Both the position numbers and the translations under genes were made by a program. Below are positions 54,593 to 63,244 of a DNA stretch of 64,000 bases, piece after piece. Under the pieces are notes generated by a model that saw only the letters and a list, made by a program, of their open reading frames with translations, was not told the DNA's origin and made no database searches. This stretch comes from Scybalousia_A sp052170555 (GTDB lineage Bacteria; Bacteroidota; Bacteroidia; Bacteroidales; P3): positions 11,761 through 75,760 of the forward strand of contig JBQNAI010000009.1 in assembly GCA_052170555.1 (NCBI GenBank). Reading direction: 5' to 3'. The number at the start of each line of letters is the position of its first letter. Position 1 is the first letter of the stretch.

Positions 54593-55324
54593 ATGGGACT
54601 ATTTTTTAAACGTTACAAATTGGAAGATTTTAGTTCCTTATGTACTGATATTCATTCGCATTTAATACCCGGAATAGATGATGGAGCGAAAAGTATGGAA
54701 GAATCCATATCTCTTATTAAACAGATGTATGATTTAGGATACAGAAAGCTTATAATAACTCCTCATGTTCGCTATGGTTCATTTGATAATGATCCTACAA
54801 CTTTTGAAAGCAAACTAAAAGAAGTACAAGATACATTACAGGAACATAACATTGGAATGAAATTGGAGGTAGGTGCCGAACACACTATGGATGATAGTTT
54901 TTTCAAATGCTACACAAATGGGACACTAAAGCATTTTGGTAAATGTAAATATCTACTAATTGAGTTTTCTTTTATTAATATGTTAGCAGGAATCAAGGAT
55001 ATTATATTTAAATTGCAAACTAAAGGGTATAACCTCATACTTGCTCATCCTGAAAGGTATCTTTACTTAACACAAGAGCCTGCAATAATTGATTATTTAC
55101 ACGACGCAGGAGTTCTTTTTCAGTTGAATATTCTTTCTTTGATAGGGTTTTACAATAAAGACACACAAAAATTTGCAGAAGAATTGATAAAAAGAGATAA
55201 AGTAGATATTGTGGGGACAGATTTGCATCACCAACCACATATAGAGGCTCTAAAAGAGGTTCTTTCTAACAAAACATTTGTTAAGCTCATAGAATCTGGT
55301 CGTCTGATGAACAATCGTTTTTAA
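54593..55324 (+). CDS. PHP-type tyrosine phosphatase, CpsB/CapC family
   Basis: 243 residues. PHP metal motifs TDIHSHLIPGIDDGA near 18-32, TPHVR near 58, GAEH near 97, LAHPERY near 148 and GTDLHH near 210. Family members dephosphorylate bacterial tyrosine kinases that control capsule or exopolysaccharide export. No kinase or capsule genes are adjacent here; it follows rpe and precedes purB. Confidence 0.9.
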   Translation: MGLFFKRYKLEDFSSLCTDIHSHLIPGIDDGAKSMEESISLIKQMYDLGYRKLIITPHVRYGSFDNDPTTFESKLKEVQDTLQEHNIGMKLEVGAEHTMDDSFFKCYTNGTLKHFGKCKYLLIEFSFINMLAGIKDIIFKLQTKGYNLILAHPERYLYLTQEPAIIDYLHDAGVLFQLNILSLIGFYNKDTQKFAEELIKRDKVDIVGTDLHHQPHIEALKEVLSNKTFVKLIESGRLMNNRF

Positions 55325-55418
55325 ATATTGTCCTTTATAACGTGTTGGTAGATAGCTTGAACTAACCGTAATCTCAAAAAATATATCGGAATACGAAAAA
55401 AATAAAAACAAAATACGA

Positions 55419-56768
55419 ATGGAAATTTTAAATGCCATATCTCCTATTGATGGAAGATATAGAAATAAGGTAGAAGTTTTAGAAAATTATTTTTCAGAGA
55501 GAGCTCTAATAAATTATCGTGTAAAGGTAGAGATAGAATACTTTATTGCTCTTTGCAATATTCCACTTGAGGCTTTAAAAGACTTCAAAAGTAAAAATTT
55601 TGAATCACTTCGTAACATTTATCGTAATTTCTCCATATCAGATGCTCAACGGGTAAAAGATATAGAGAAGATTACCAACCATGATGTTAAAGCTGTAGAA
55701 TATTTTATAAAAGAACAGTTCGATAAGATGGGACTATCTGCACATAAGGAATATATTCACTTCGGTTTAACTTCACAGGATATAAACAATACTTCAGTTC
55801 CTTTAACTATCAAGGATTGCAATGAAGAGGTATTGTTACCTCAGTTAAATGAAATAATTGATATCATTAACGAAAAGGCTACTGAATGGAAAAATATTCC
55901 GATGCTTGCACATACGCACGGACAACCGGCCTCTCCTACTTTACTTGGAAAAGAATTCAAAGTATTTGCTTATCGTTTAGAGCAACAACTATCTTATTTC
56001 GCAATGATTCCATTCAATGCTAAGTTTGGTGGTGCAACGGGTAACTATAATGCACATTATGTTGCTTATCCTCAATATGATTGGCTCAAATTTGGAGATA
56101 AATTTGTAACATCTTTGGGATTGGAACGTTCTTTATATACAACACAGATAGAAAATTATGATAATATGGCAGCATATTTCGATAATCTTCGTAGAATCAA
56201 TACTATTCTTATAGACTTCTGTCGTGATATTTGGCTATATATTTCAATGGAATACTTTAAACAAAAAATCAAAGAGGGAGAAGTCGGGTCATCTGCAATG
56301 CCTCATAAAGTTAATCCCATAGATTTTGAAAATGCTGAGGGCAACCTTGGCATGGCTAATGCTATTCTAACCCACCTTTCAATGAAACTCCCCATTTCTC
56401 GTATGCAACGAGATCTTACTGATTCTACCGTTTCTCGCAATATTGGTGTTCCCATCGCTCATATCATGATTGCTTTAAGTTCCATCAAAAAAGGTATTGG
56501 TAAATTAATACTTAATGATCAAAAAGTTAATAATGATTTAGAAAATAATTGGGCTGTGATAGCAGAAGCATTGCAAACAATTTTGAGAAGTATTGATTAT
56601 CCCAATGCATACGAAACCTTAAAAGCTTTAACTCGTACAAATGCTCACATAAATCGCAACTCAATCAAGGAGTTTATAGAAACACTTAATATCAGTGAGG
56701 AAGTAAAAGAAAGAATGCGTCGAATTACTCCGCAGAATTACATAGGAATTTATCCAGAAACAAAATAG
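55419..56768 (+). CDS. purB: Adenylosuccinate lyase
   Basis: 449 residues. Splits SAICAR and adenylosuccinate in purine synthesis. SPIDGRYR near 8, HFGLTSQDINNT near 112, HTHGQPASPT near 165, and the signature loop GSSAMPHKVNPIDFENAEGN near 290 (catalytic Ser). The long form (E. coli-like) is complete. Confidence 0.97.
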   Translation: MEILNAISPIDGRYRNKVEVLENYFSERALINYRVKVEIEYFIALCNIPLEALKDFKSKNFESLRNIYRNFSISDAQRVKDIEKITNHDVKAVEYFIKEQFDKMGLSAHKEYIHFGLTSQDINNTSVPLTIKDCNEEVLLPQLNEIIDIINEKATEWKNIPMLAHTHGQPASPTLLGKEFKVFAYRLEQQLSYFAMIPFNAKFGGATGNYNAHYVAYPQYDWLKFGDKFVTSLGLERSLYTTQIENYDNMAAYFDNLRRINTILIDFCRDIWLYISMEYFKQKIKEGEVGSSAMPHKVNPIDFENAEGNLGMANAILTHLSMKLPISRMQRDLTDSTVSRNIGVPIAHIMIALSSIKKGIGKLILNDQKVNNDLENNWAVIAEALQTILRSIDYPNAYETLKALTRTNAHINRNSIKEFIETLNISEEVKERMRRITPQNYIGIYPETK

Positions 56769-56804
56769 ATGTTTCAAAATGCCAAAAGAAAAAATTGTTT
56801 CTTG

Positions 56805-56864
56805 AAGTTAATAAATTGTTTCTTGAAAAGAAGTTTTTCTTTTCAAGAAACAATTTATTAACTT
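56805..56864. repeat. Perfect 26-bp inverted repeat between purB and the ABC exporter
   Basis: Left arm 56805-56830 and right arm 56839-56864 are exact complements (AATAAATTGTTTCTTGAAAA core). AATTGTTTCTTGAA is also duplicated directly just upstream (from 56793). It could terminate purB; the TTTCTTGA word links it loosely to the dispersed family. Confidence 0.75.
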
Positions 56865-56896
56865 ACCTCATTTATAAAACAATCGTATATAAAAAA

Positions 56897-58705
56897 ATGA
56901 CAAGAAAAGAAAAAGAATTTATAAAACAGACGGTAGGTAAATACAAGTCCAATTATATGCTGTATTTATTACTTGTCATTATAATGAGTGTATTTTCAGT
57001 TAGTTCTATTCTTTCTTTAAATAATTTCTTACAAATACTTTTTTCTACAAAAGATGAAGTAACAGTTTCTTCATCAGATTTAGATAAGTTACTTAACAAT
57101 ATTTACGGCTTCTTTTTAACTTTTGGCAAACACAAAGCACTTGTCTTTTTTACATTAATTATTCTTGTTATTTATTTACTTAAAGATATTTTTACTTGGC
57201 TAAGTCAGTATCAGATAGGACAAACACGCAATCTAATTGTTCGTGATATACGCTCTCTATTATTTGAAAAGTTTTCCTCACAAGATATATCCTTTATTGG
57301 CGAATATAAAAAGGGAGACTTGCTTTCGCGATTCTCTTCCGATATTGTGGAGTTTGAAGAAACTATACTAAAATCCATCCAAACAATAATAAATTCTGCT
57401 ATTACCGTTTTAATATATTTTGCAATGCTATTGTATATTAATTCCTTCCTGACACTCTGTGCTCTATTACTGTTCCCTATTGTTGCACTATTAACATCAA
57501 TACTTTCTCGTAAGTTGAGACGCTCGGCAAGGCAAATGCAAGATTCTAATGCACAACTTGTAGCTAACATAGAAGAAACTATCGGTGGCATAAGGATTAT
57601 TAAATCCATGTCCGCAATAAGTTATATGAATAATAGATTCAATGATTTTAACAAAGATTATGCACGCTTACGAACAAAAGTTTACCGTAAAATAGATTTA
57701 GCATCTCCTCAAAGTGAAGTCTTCTCCTCCATCGTTATTGCTGTTTTACTGCTTATCGGTTCATCTCTAGTTATCAATACCTCTCAATTAAGTGCAACTA
57801 TGTTTATCGTATATTTAATTTTATTCATCCTTATTATAAAACCGGCAAAAGATTCATCCACTGCATATTACAACCTCAAACGCGGGACAGCTTCTCTCAA
57901 TAGGATAACCGAAATAACGAGCAGTGCAAATATTATTAAAGAACCTAAAATAAGTAAAAACTTCCCAAAACTAAACAAAGGCATAATATTTAAAAATGTG
58001 AACTTCGCCTATACAAGAGAACAACAAGTATTAAAAAATATCAATTTTACTTTTGAAAAAGGAAAAACTACAGCTATTGTCGGGACATCGGGTAGTGGCA
58101 AAACAACAATGACAGACTTAATTGAAAAATTTTACCAACTAAACTCCGATTGTGGTGATATATTATTTGATGATATCTCTGTCAATGATATGTCAGGTGA
58201 AGAGATACGCAAAAATATTGCAGTAGTAACACAAGAAACAGTACTTTTTAACGATACCATAACCAATAACATAGCTTTTGGTGGCGACTACTCACAGCAG
58301 GAGATTATCTCTGCCGCCAAGACAGCTAATGCGATGGAATTTATAGAACAACTACCTCAAAAATTTGAGACAAATATAGGCGATAAAGGAAATATGCTAA
58401 GTGGTGGTCAAAAACAAAGAATATCTATCGCAAGGGCTGTACTCAAAGATTCTCCAATATTAATCCTTGATGAAGCGACAAGTGCATTGGATACAGAAAG
58501 TGAAAGAAAAGTTCAAGAGGCTTTGGATAACATAGCAAAGGGACGCACGACTATAATTATTGCTCATCGTTTAAGTACAATAGTTGGTGCAGATAAAATA
58601 GTAGTATTGCAGGATGGACAAATCAAAGAGCAAGGCACTCATGGGGAATTATATAAGCTTGGAGGTATTTACTACAATCTCTATTTAATGCAACAAGTTG
58701 GATAA
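56897..58705 (+). CDS. MsbA-type ABC transporter (fused permease and ATPase)
   Basis: 602 residues. Six membrane segments (about 18-330) form an ABC exporter domain, followed by the ATPase: Walker A GTSGSGKTT near 396, signature LSGGQKQR near 500, Walker B ILILDEATSALD and switch AHRLS. Probably exports lipid or a hydrophobic compound as a homodimer. The frame is open for 34 more codons upstream, but these lie in the 26-bp inverted repeat. ATG 56897 (MTRKEKEF) follows an A-rich stretch and is taken as the start. Confidence 0.93.
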   Translation: MTRKEKEFIKQTVGKYKSNYMLYLLLVIIMSVFSVSSILSLNNFLQILFSTKDEVTVSSSDLDKLLNNIYGFFLTFGKHKALVFFTLIILVIYLLKDIFTWLSQYQIGQTRNLIVRDIRSLLFEKFSSQDISFIGEYKKGDLLSRFSSDIVEFEETILKSIQTIINSAITVLIYFAMLLYINSFLTLCALLLFPIVALLTSILSRKLRRSARQMQDSNAQLVANIEETIGGIRIIKSMSAISYMNNRFNDFNKDYARLRTKVYRKIDLASPQSEVFSSIVIAVLLLIGSSLVINTSQLSATMFIVYLILFILIIKPAKDSSTAYYNLKRGTASLNRITEITSSANIIKEPKISKNFPKLNKGIIFKNVNFAYTREQQVLKNINFTFEKGKTTAIVGTSGSGKTTMTDLIEKFYQLNSDCGDILFDDISVNDMSGEEIRKNIAVVTQETVLFNDTITNNIAFGGDYSQQEIISAAKTANAMEFIEQLPQKFETNIGDKGNMLSGGQKQRISIARAVLKDSPILILDEATSALDTESERKVQEALDNIAKGRTTIIIAHRLSTIVGADKIVVLQDGQIKEQGTHGELYKLGGIYYNLYLMQQVG

Positions 58706-59520
58706 TACATCTTATATAAAATAGGTGTAATACGCAAGTTGTTTCAATAAAAACTAATCTTACATTTACTAATAACACAAAAAAGACATTTTATTCTAAT
58801 TTATCTCAATTTATACTAACAATCTTTTTTTCTTATCATACTGCACTAAATGATAGATTGTATTTATATTCTCCGTTATTATTGTCATCATTCTAACGAT
58901 ACAATAATTTTGCAAATACTTTTTCAAAAAACTGAAAGCATACACTTGATTGGAAGTATTACATAAGAAAAATTTCCCATTTGCTTTCAATTGTGTTGTT
59001 GAGCTGATAATATCTTTGTAAATACCTTATACATACTCCTATTTTACTATAACATACATATGGGATATCTTTTACCATTATATGTTTTTACCTAATTGAA
59101 TTATTCCTGTTTTTGTATTGCCCCCTACCCTTATCTGAAATAATATTTGATTGTCTGAAAACATTTACCTATCTTTACCGTTGGAATGCTATAGGTTATG
59201 ATTGGTACAATTATCGGCATATTATTAGATTTGTATATCCTAATGTGGTTTATCTACATATATGTTTCTACACATAATGAATGCTGTCATAATCCTGATT
59301 TATTTTAGAAACGTTTTTGGAGAAGATAATTTTTTCAATTCTTTTGGATCAATAAAGCAAAGTTGTGTAGTCTTCATTGTTATATATAAATAGCCCGATC
59401 GCAATCTTTGTTTCCGAACTGTTGAATCATCCATCTGTTCGGTGTCTGTAGGTAAAATATATCTTATTATAGTGCACATTTAGCAATAGAATCCTATCGG
59501 TATTGACATTCAACAGATAA

Positions 59521-59952
59521 CGCTCTATAAGTTGTCTAACTGAAGGATACCCTACTGGTTCAGTAGTACAACCGAGACTAAAAGGAAAACCTGTCATTAC
59601 AGGAAAGATATTCTTATCAGATGCTGTGTACTTCCAAGTAGGAAGTATAGCTCAGAAAAAACAAGTAGAAAAAACTTGTCAATTAGCTTTTGTAAAACAA
59701 TCTGTCAAAGATGTAAAAAAGAAGTTGAAAGACAAATCAACACTATGTACAATCAACAAGGAAACAAAAGAGGTGGTATTTAACTCGCAAGGTGTAGAGT
59801 ATTATTACCAAAATATGTTAAATAACGAAAATTTTAGGGTAAAAAATCTTATTTTGTTACAAGTAGATAAATATGTTAATAAAGCTAAATGTGTAGACAG
59901 AAAAGTAAGTGATACAACGCATAATACATCAACAAGAAAAAAAAAGAGTTAA
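59521..59952 (+). pseudogene. Truncated reading frame of unknown origin
   Basis: Open from just after a stop at 59518 to the stop at 59952. No ATG is near its beginning; GTG 59626 is the first plausible start, but coding-like sequence (YPTGSVVQPRLKGKPVITG) continues upstream of it, so the 5' part is lost. The product is basic (KQSVKDVKKKLKDKS, STRKKKS). Not recognised. Its position next to the phage remnant suggests a shared mobile origin. Confidence 0.4.
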
Positions 59953-60245
59953 AGAAAAGATAGACTATACCTTTTACTTTCACATACACCTACCCTAAAA
60001 GAAAAATATTACATACATTTAAGTAGGTATAAAAAAGGTACAGATAATGAAAATAAATTTTACTTATATTCTATAATTAAGAGATTATCTCAAAATATTT
60101 AAACGTATAATTCTGATATCAAGATATACACGAAAAAAATTATATCGTTTTAGGTTGTGAAGTCAAAAAAGAATTTTAATGGCAAGCAAAAAATGATTAT
60201 GACAATAAAAAAAAATTAGCAAGATATTTAAAAGCGTAGCCTACA

Positions 60246-60645
60246 GAACCACTAACTTTATTGATAATATGCCACAACGTATTGCCGGGCAGCCTGCTAT
60301 CAAACACGCTTAAAAAAACTTCAAAAACAAGGTTTCAAAGGCGATGTGTGAAAAGAGATATAGCAACGAACACTGTCATCAATGGCATACCGCTACAACG
60401 CCAAATGACATTCCTCATGACTGATACGAAACGTACCAACAGGCAATACGTGAGACTTAGGTCGTAACATCAAAGTATCATCCAACAAAGGCAAAGTCAA
60501 TATTTTCTCTAACAAAACTTACGCCAAGGTGCATAACGAGAGAATGAATACGAGTAGAAGAGCAGGCTTCACTATGAGCAAACATTAGTTTATCAGTCAG
60601 AACAACAATCTTACTAAGGATATAAGCAGTGCAGTACAGAGATAA
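60246..60645 (+). pseudogene. Decayed phage virion morphogenesis (gpG-like) gene
   Basis: Pieces in different frames fit one ancestral protein. They are FIDNMPQRIAG, then QKQGFKGDV followed by TGA where Trp is expected and K, then GRNIKVSSNKGKVNIFSNKTYAKVHNE, then RRAGFTMSKH, a TAG stop, FISQNNNLTKDISSAVQR and stop. The order FxxQGF, then YAxxHNxG, then MxKRxFIG-like matches Mu-like/tail-completion gpG proteins of Bacteroidota prophages. At least three frame changes and three stops show that it is dead. Confidence 0.6.
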
Positions 60646-60917
60646 TTAAAAAATATTGAAAAACAAATAAAAAAGTATTATACATATATTAAAATAAATA
60701 ACATTATTCATTTCACTCTATTATATATCAAAAATAAGTAATATTCATTCAATACTAAAATATTCTCTATAGCCATACCAGTATGACTAAAAAAACAAAT
60801 ACTTCTTAGCACAAAATCTATCACACATCATGATTGACATTTTGTCTTTCTACTCATATAAATCTATCGTTTTGTATAATATATTAAAGGATTTTCAACA
60901 TTTCCTTATCAAAATAC

Positions 60918-60947
60918 TTTGTAGATTAAAAAAAGGTTATAACTTTG
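60918..60947 (+). promoter_or_regulatory. Strong consensus promoter upstream of the 61-kb unit
   Basis: TTTG (60918-60921), 18-nt spacer, TAACTTTG (60940-60947). It could drive the small frame at 60970 and the three-gene cassette from 61328. Confidence 0.65.
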
Positions 60948-60969
60948 CCGTATCTAATTTAATAGGCTG

Positions 60970-61188
60970 ATGAAAGAAATATTTTACATATTGCTTTTCA
61001 TGGTTTCGTTGAGTACGAAAAAGGTTATTATATCAATCAACTTAGAGATAATATTTCTTTATTATAAAATTCTATCTATTTATTCGGATTTTAGAAAAGA
61101 CAAAGTCTTTTGTAATACTGTATCTGGTATCTCTCAACCGTCTTCATCAGACTATATTTGGTTAATTGGGAAAAATGATTTGGACTAA
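60970..61188 (+). CDS. Small frame of unknown status, 72 residues
   Basis: ATG 23 nt below a consensus promoter box. A hydrophobic N-terminus (MKEIFYILLFMVSLSTKKV) could be a membrane anchor or signal segment; the remainder (YSDFRKDKVF, SQPSSSDYIW) is unremarkable. It may be the leader gene of the cassette, a decayed gene, or not translated. Not recognised. Confidence 0.35.
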   Translation: MKEIFYILLFMVSLSTKKVIISINLEIIFLYYKILSIYSDFRKDKVFCNTVSGISQPSSSDYIWLIGKNDLD

Positions 61189-61192
61189 TCCA

Positions 61193-61231
61193 GCCGAGTG
61201 CTTTTCTTATTTTTTTCATTATACACTCGGC
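61193..61231 (+). promoter_or_regulatory. Leader hairpin before the secreted-protein cassette
   Basis: GCCGAGTG (61193-61200) pairs perfectly with CACTCGGC (61224-61231) around a T-rich loop. No T-run follows. It lies between the promoter and the cassette's first ATG and could be an attenuator or a transcript-processing element. Confidence 0.4.
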
Positions 61232-61327
61232 GACACAGGGTCAAACAAAAACAAAAGAAATAAAAAATTACGGAGAAAATGAATTATGTGACAGTTTTTG
61301 GGCATTAATCATAAAAATTAATGAAAA

Positions 61328-61777
61328 ATGAAAAAAACTACAAAAATAATGGTAATTATTGTTGTATCAACAATATTATTATCTGTCTCTTTTAATGTGG
61401 AAGCAGAAAAAGAACAGCAGTTTACTGAATTTAATATTCATATAAGAAATGGGAAAAAATGTGAGGATGGAAAATATAGATACAAAAATATGTCACAACG
61501 TATCGACGGGAAAAAGTTAACTGTTTATTGTATAGATCCTGGCGATTTGGAATGTCCTGTTGAAATAACAGTATTAGTAACGATTGTTACAGGAGTCCCA
61601 CAGCATGATGCAATGATGACTGCAATTGACCAAGTAAAGGATAAAATTTTTAACGGAGAAAGAAAAGGCAAGTTAGTTTATAGAGATATCTTATATTCTT
61701 GGGGAAATGGGATTTTACACCAGGATGGTCAATATGAAATGAATTTATCTGGAATACCTTATAGCATGATACAATGA
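61328..61777 (+). CDS. Secreted protein of unknown function, cassette gene 1
   Basis: 149 residues. A clear signal peptide (IMVIIVVSTILLSVSFNVEA), then about 123 residues with three cysteines (KKCEDGKY, VYCIDPGDLEC). The FNVEA cleavage context faintly recalls NVEALA-family peptides of Bacteroidota, but the rest does not match well. Its stop overlaps the next start (ATGA), so expression of the two is coupled. Not recognised. Confidence 0.6.
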   Translation: MKKTTKIMVIIVVSTILLSVSFNVEAEKEQQFTEFNIHIRNGKKCEDGKYRYKNMSQRIDGKKLTVYCIDPGDLECPVEITVLVTIVTGVPQHDAMMTAIDQVKDKIFNGERKGKLVYRDILYSWGNGILHQDGQYEMNLSGIPYSMIQ

Positions 61778-62928
61778 ATATAGTTCCTAAAATTAAGTAT
61801 GCCTGGTTTACGGGCATACTCTTATTATTTAGCAATATTATGTACGCTCAAACAAAAATAAAATCTTTTGATTTATTTGAGAGAGAAACTGATATGACCA
61901 ATGTAACAAAAATCAATAACAACTTAAATGAGTTATTATTGATTGAGGAAAACATGGAAGAGTTACCATACTTCTTCGTAATGCAAATCAAAGATAGTTC
62001 AATATTACTTGATAGTGTGGAAAATATAAAAATCGCATATATCCGTGATACTGACACTGTGCATTATAATCCTCTTATAAGAGCTAATTCCCTATTTTAT
62101 ACAAAAGATACTTTATTCTTGTCTTTCGGACGTGGATTAGCTATTTACACAAAAAAAGAAGAACATTTTAAAATATCAAAAATAATATCTTTTGATGAGA
62201 ACGATGATTTCTCTAATATAATTGGTTATAAAAATGGGGTATTGGTATTAGGCAATCAATATTATAGAAATAAAAAACATTATGATCTTGCATTATATGA
62301 TATCAATAGCAATACCTTTCTTAACAAAGATATAATAAATACTGGTAATTCCATACTATTGAATTATTATGATAATTTCAATATGTTTGCCTCCAATAAT
62401 AAATACATTTCCGTAATCAATACTATAAAACCAATAGTTCTTTTATACGATTACAATCTCAACTTAATTGATTCTATAAATTTTGCTTTCAATAACGATT
62501 ATTTGAAAACACAGCATATTTTAGATACAAATGTTTTTGTAAATCAGTCTCTGATTGACATTAAGCGTCCTAAAAATATTATGTATTTTTTAGATAAAAT
62601 TAATATCTTAAAATATACAACCTATGTAAGGCAAAGTTTCATAAAAGACGATAATTTATTGATATGTTCGTGGGAGGGAGATAGAGAAATTTGTAATTTG
62701 ATTGAAGTAAATGTCAATACTAAAAATAAGAAGATTTTATTATCATTTCCACTATGGTCTAACGAGGACTCTTTTAATGCATTAAATAAAGGAACTGTTA
62801 TGTCCTTATTCTCAAATGGAATTTTCACAAATAACAATACTAAACTAACCGAAAATGAAGAAAATATTATTTACACTCTGGATATGTATTATTCCAACCA
62901 GTTGGATTTCAGCACAACAGACAAATAA
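61774..62928 (+). CDS. Secreted beta-propeller-like protein, cassette gene 2
   Basis: 384 residues with a signal peptide (TGILLLFSNIMYAQ). The mature part is a series of about 45-60 residue units with strand patterns (FYTKDTLFLSFGRGLAIY, VLVLGNQYY, NLLICSWEGDREICNLIEV). This fits a 6-bladed propeller related to BF3164-like proteins; repeat boundaries are too diverged to count safely. It is coupled to gene 1 by a 4-nt overlap and overlaps gene 3 by 74 nt. Confidence 0.65.
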   Translation: MNIVPKIKYAWFTGILLLFSNIMYAQTKIKSFDLFERETDMTNVTKINNNLNELLLIEENMEELPYFFVMQIKDSSILLDSVENIKIAYIRDTDTVHYNPLIRANSLFYTKDTLFLSFGRGLAIYTKKEEHFKISKIISFDENDDFSNIIGYKNGVLVLGNQYYRNKKHYDLALYDINSNTFLNKDIINTGNSILLNYYDNFNMFASNNKYISVINTIKPIVLLYDYNLNLIDSINFAFNNDYLKTQHILDTNVFVNQSLIDIKRPKNIMYFLDKINILKYTTYVRQSFIKDDNLLICSWEGDREICNLIEVNVNTKNKKILLSFPLWSNEDSFNALNKGTVMSLFSNGIFTNNNTKLTENEENIIYTLDMYYSNQLDFSTTDK

Positions 62929-63244
62929 TTTATTGACATTAGAAACAAAGAAAACTGATACCGTACGAGTTGATCTATCAGAATATTACTATATTATTGT
63001 TTTTGATGAATATTTCTGCAAAGCTTGTTATAAAAATCTTTCAGATGAAAAGATTTTAATGATTTACAATAAAAAAGGACTGGATAAGATAGATAGAATT
63101 AGTTTATATAACAGTATAAAAAAAATATACAAATCTGCTGATATTTATTTTGTTTGTACTACTCTACCAAAAGACTTTAAAATAAATAGGATAACAAAAT
63201 ATGATAATGGCAAACAGAAGATTTCTCTATCAAAAATTTATTGA
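62855..63244 (+). CDS. Secreted thioredoxin-like protein with CxxC, cassette gene 3
   Basis: 129 residues. Signal peptide MKKILFTLWICIIPTSWISAQ, then a short domain with YYIIVFDEYFCKACYKNL. A strand followed by F-C-x-x-C is the thioredoxin active-site arrangement, though the fold is short and lacks an obvious cis-Pro motif. It begins inside gene 2 in another frame with a good ATG and its own signal peptide, so the overlap is real. Redox work on the partner proteins is inferred. Confidence 0.6.
   Translation: MKKILFTLWICIIPTSWISAQQTNNLLTLETKKTDTVRVDLSEYYYIIVFDEYFCKACYKNLSDEKILMIYNKKGLDKIDRISLYNSIKKIYKSADIYFVCTTLPKDFKINRITKYDNGKQKISLSKIY

Larger units (their letters stand above)
58706..60969. 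other. 2.3 kb of eroded, probably mobile, DNA
   Basis: No intact gene. An open stretch at 59521-59952 and a decayed phage morphogenesis gene at 60246-60645 are described separately. An isolated TAATTTTG box occurs near 58905 with no frame behind it. The rest is AT-rich with many stops. A promoter at 60918-60947 begins the next unit. Confidence 0.65.

Noticed and set aside
56795..56896. Upstream extension of the MsbA-type gene
   Set aside because: The extra 34 codons encode both arms of a perfect inverted repeat and begin at a non-ATG codon. The family start fits ATG 56897.
58890..59030. Possible small RNA behind an isolated TAATTTTG box
   Set aside because: The only pairing seen (GAAAGCA with TTGCTTTC) is weak, and no terminator follows.
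59300..59479. 59-codon minus-strand frame (begins MCTIIRYILP)
   Set aside because: Short and unsupported by promoter, neighbours or recognisable motif. It may be a scrap of mobile DNA, but there is not enough to call it.
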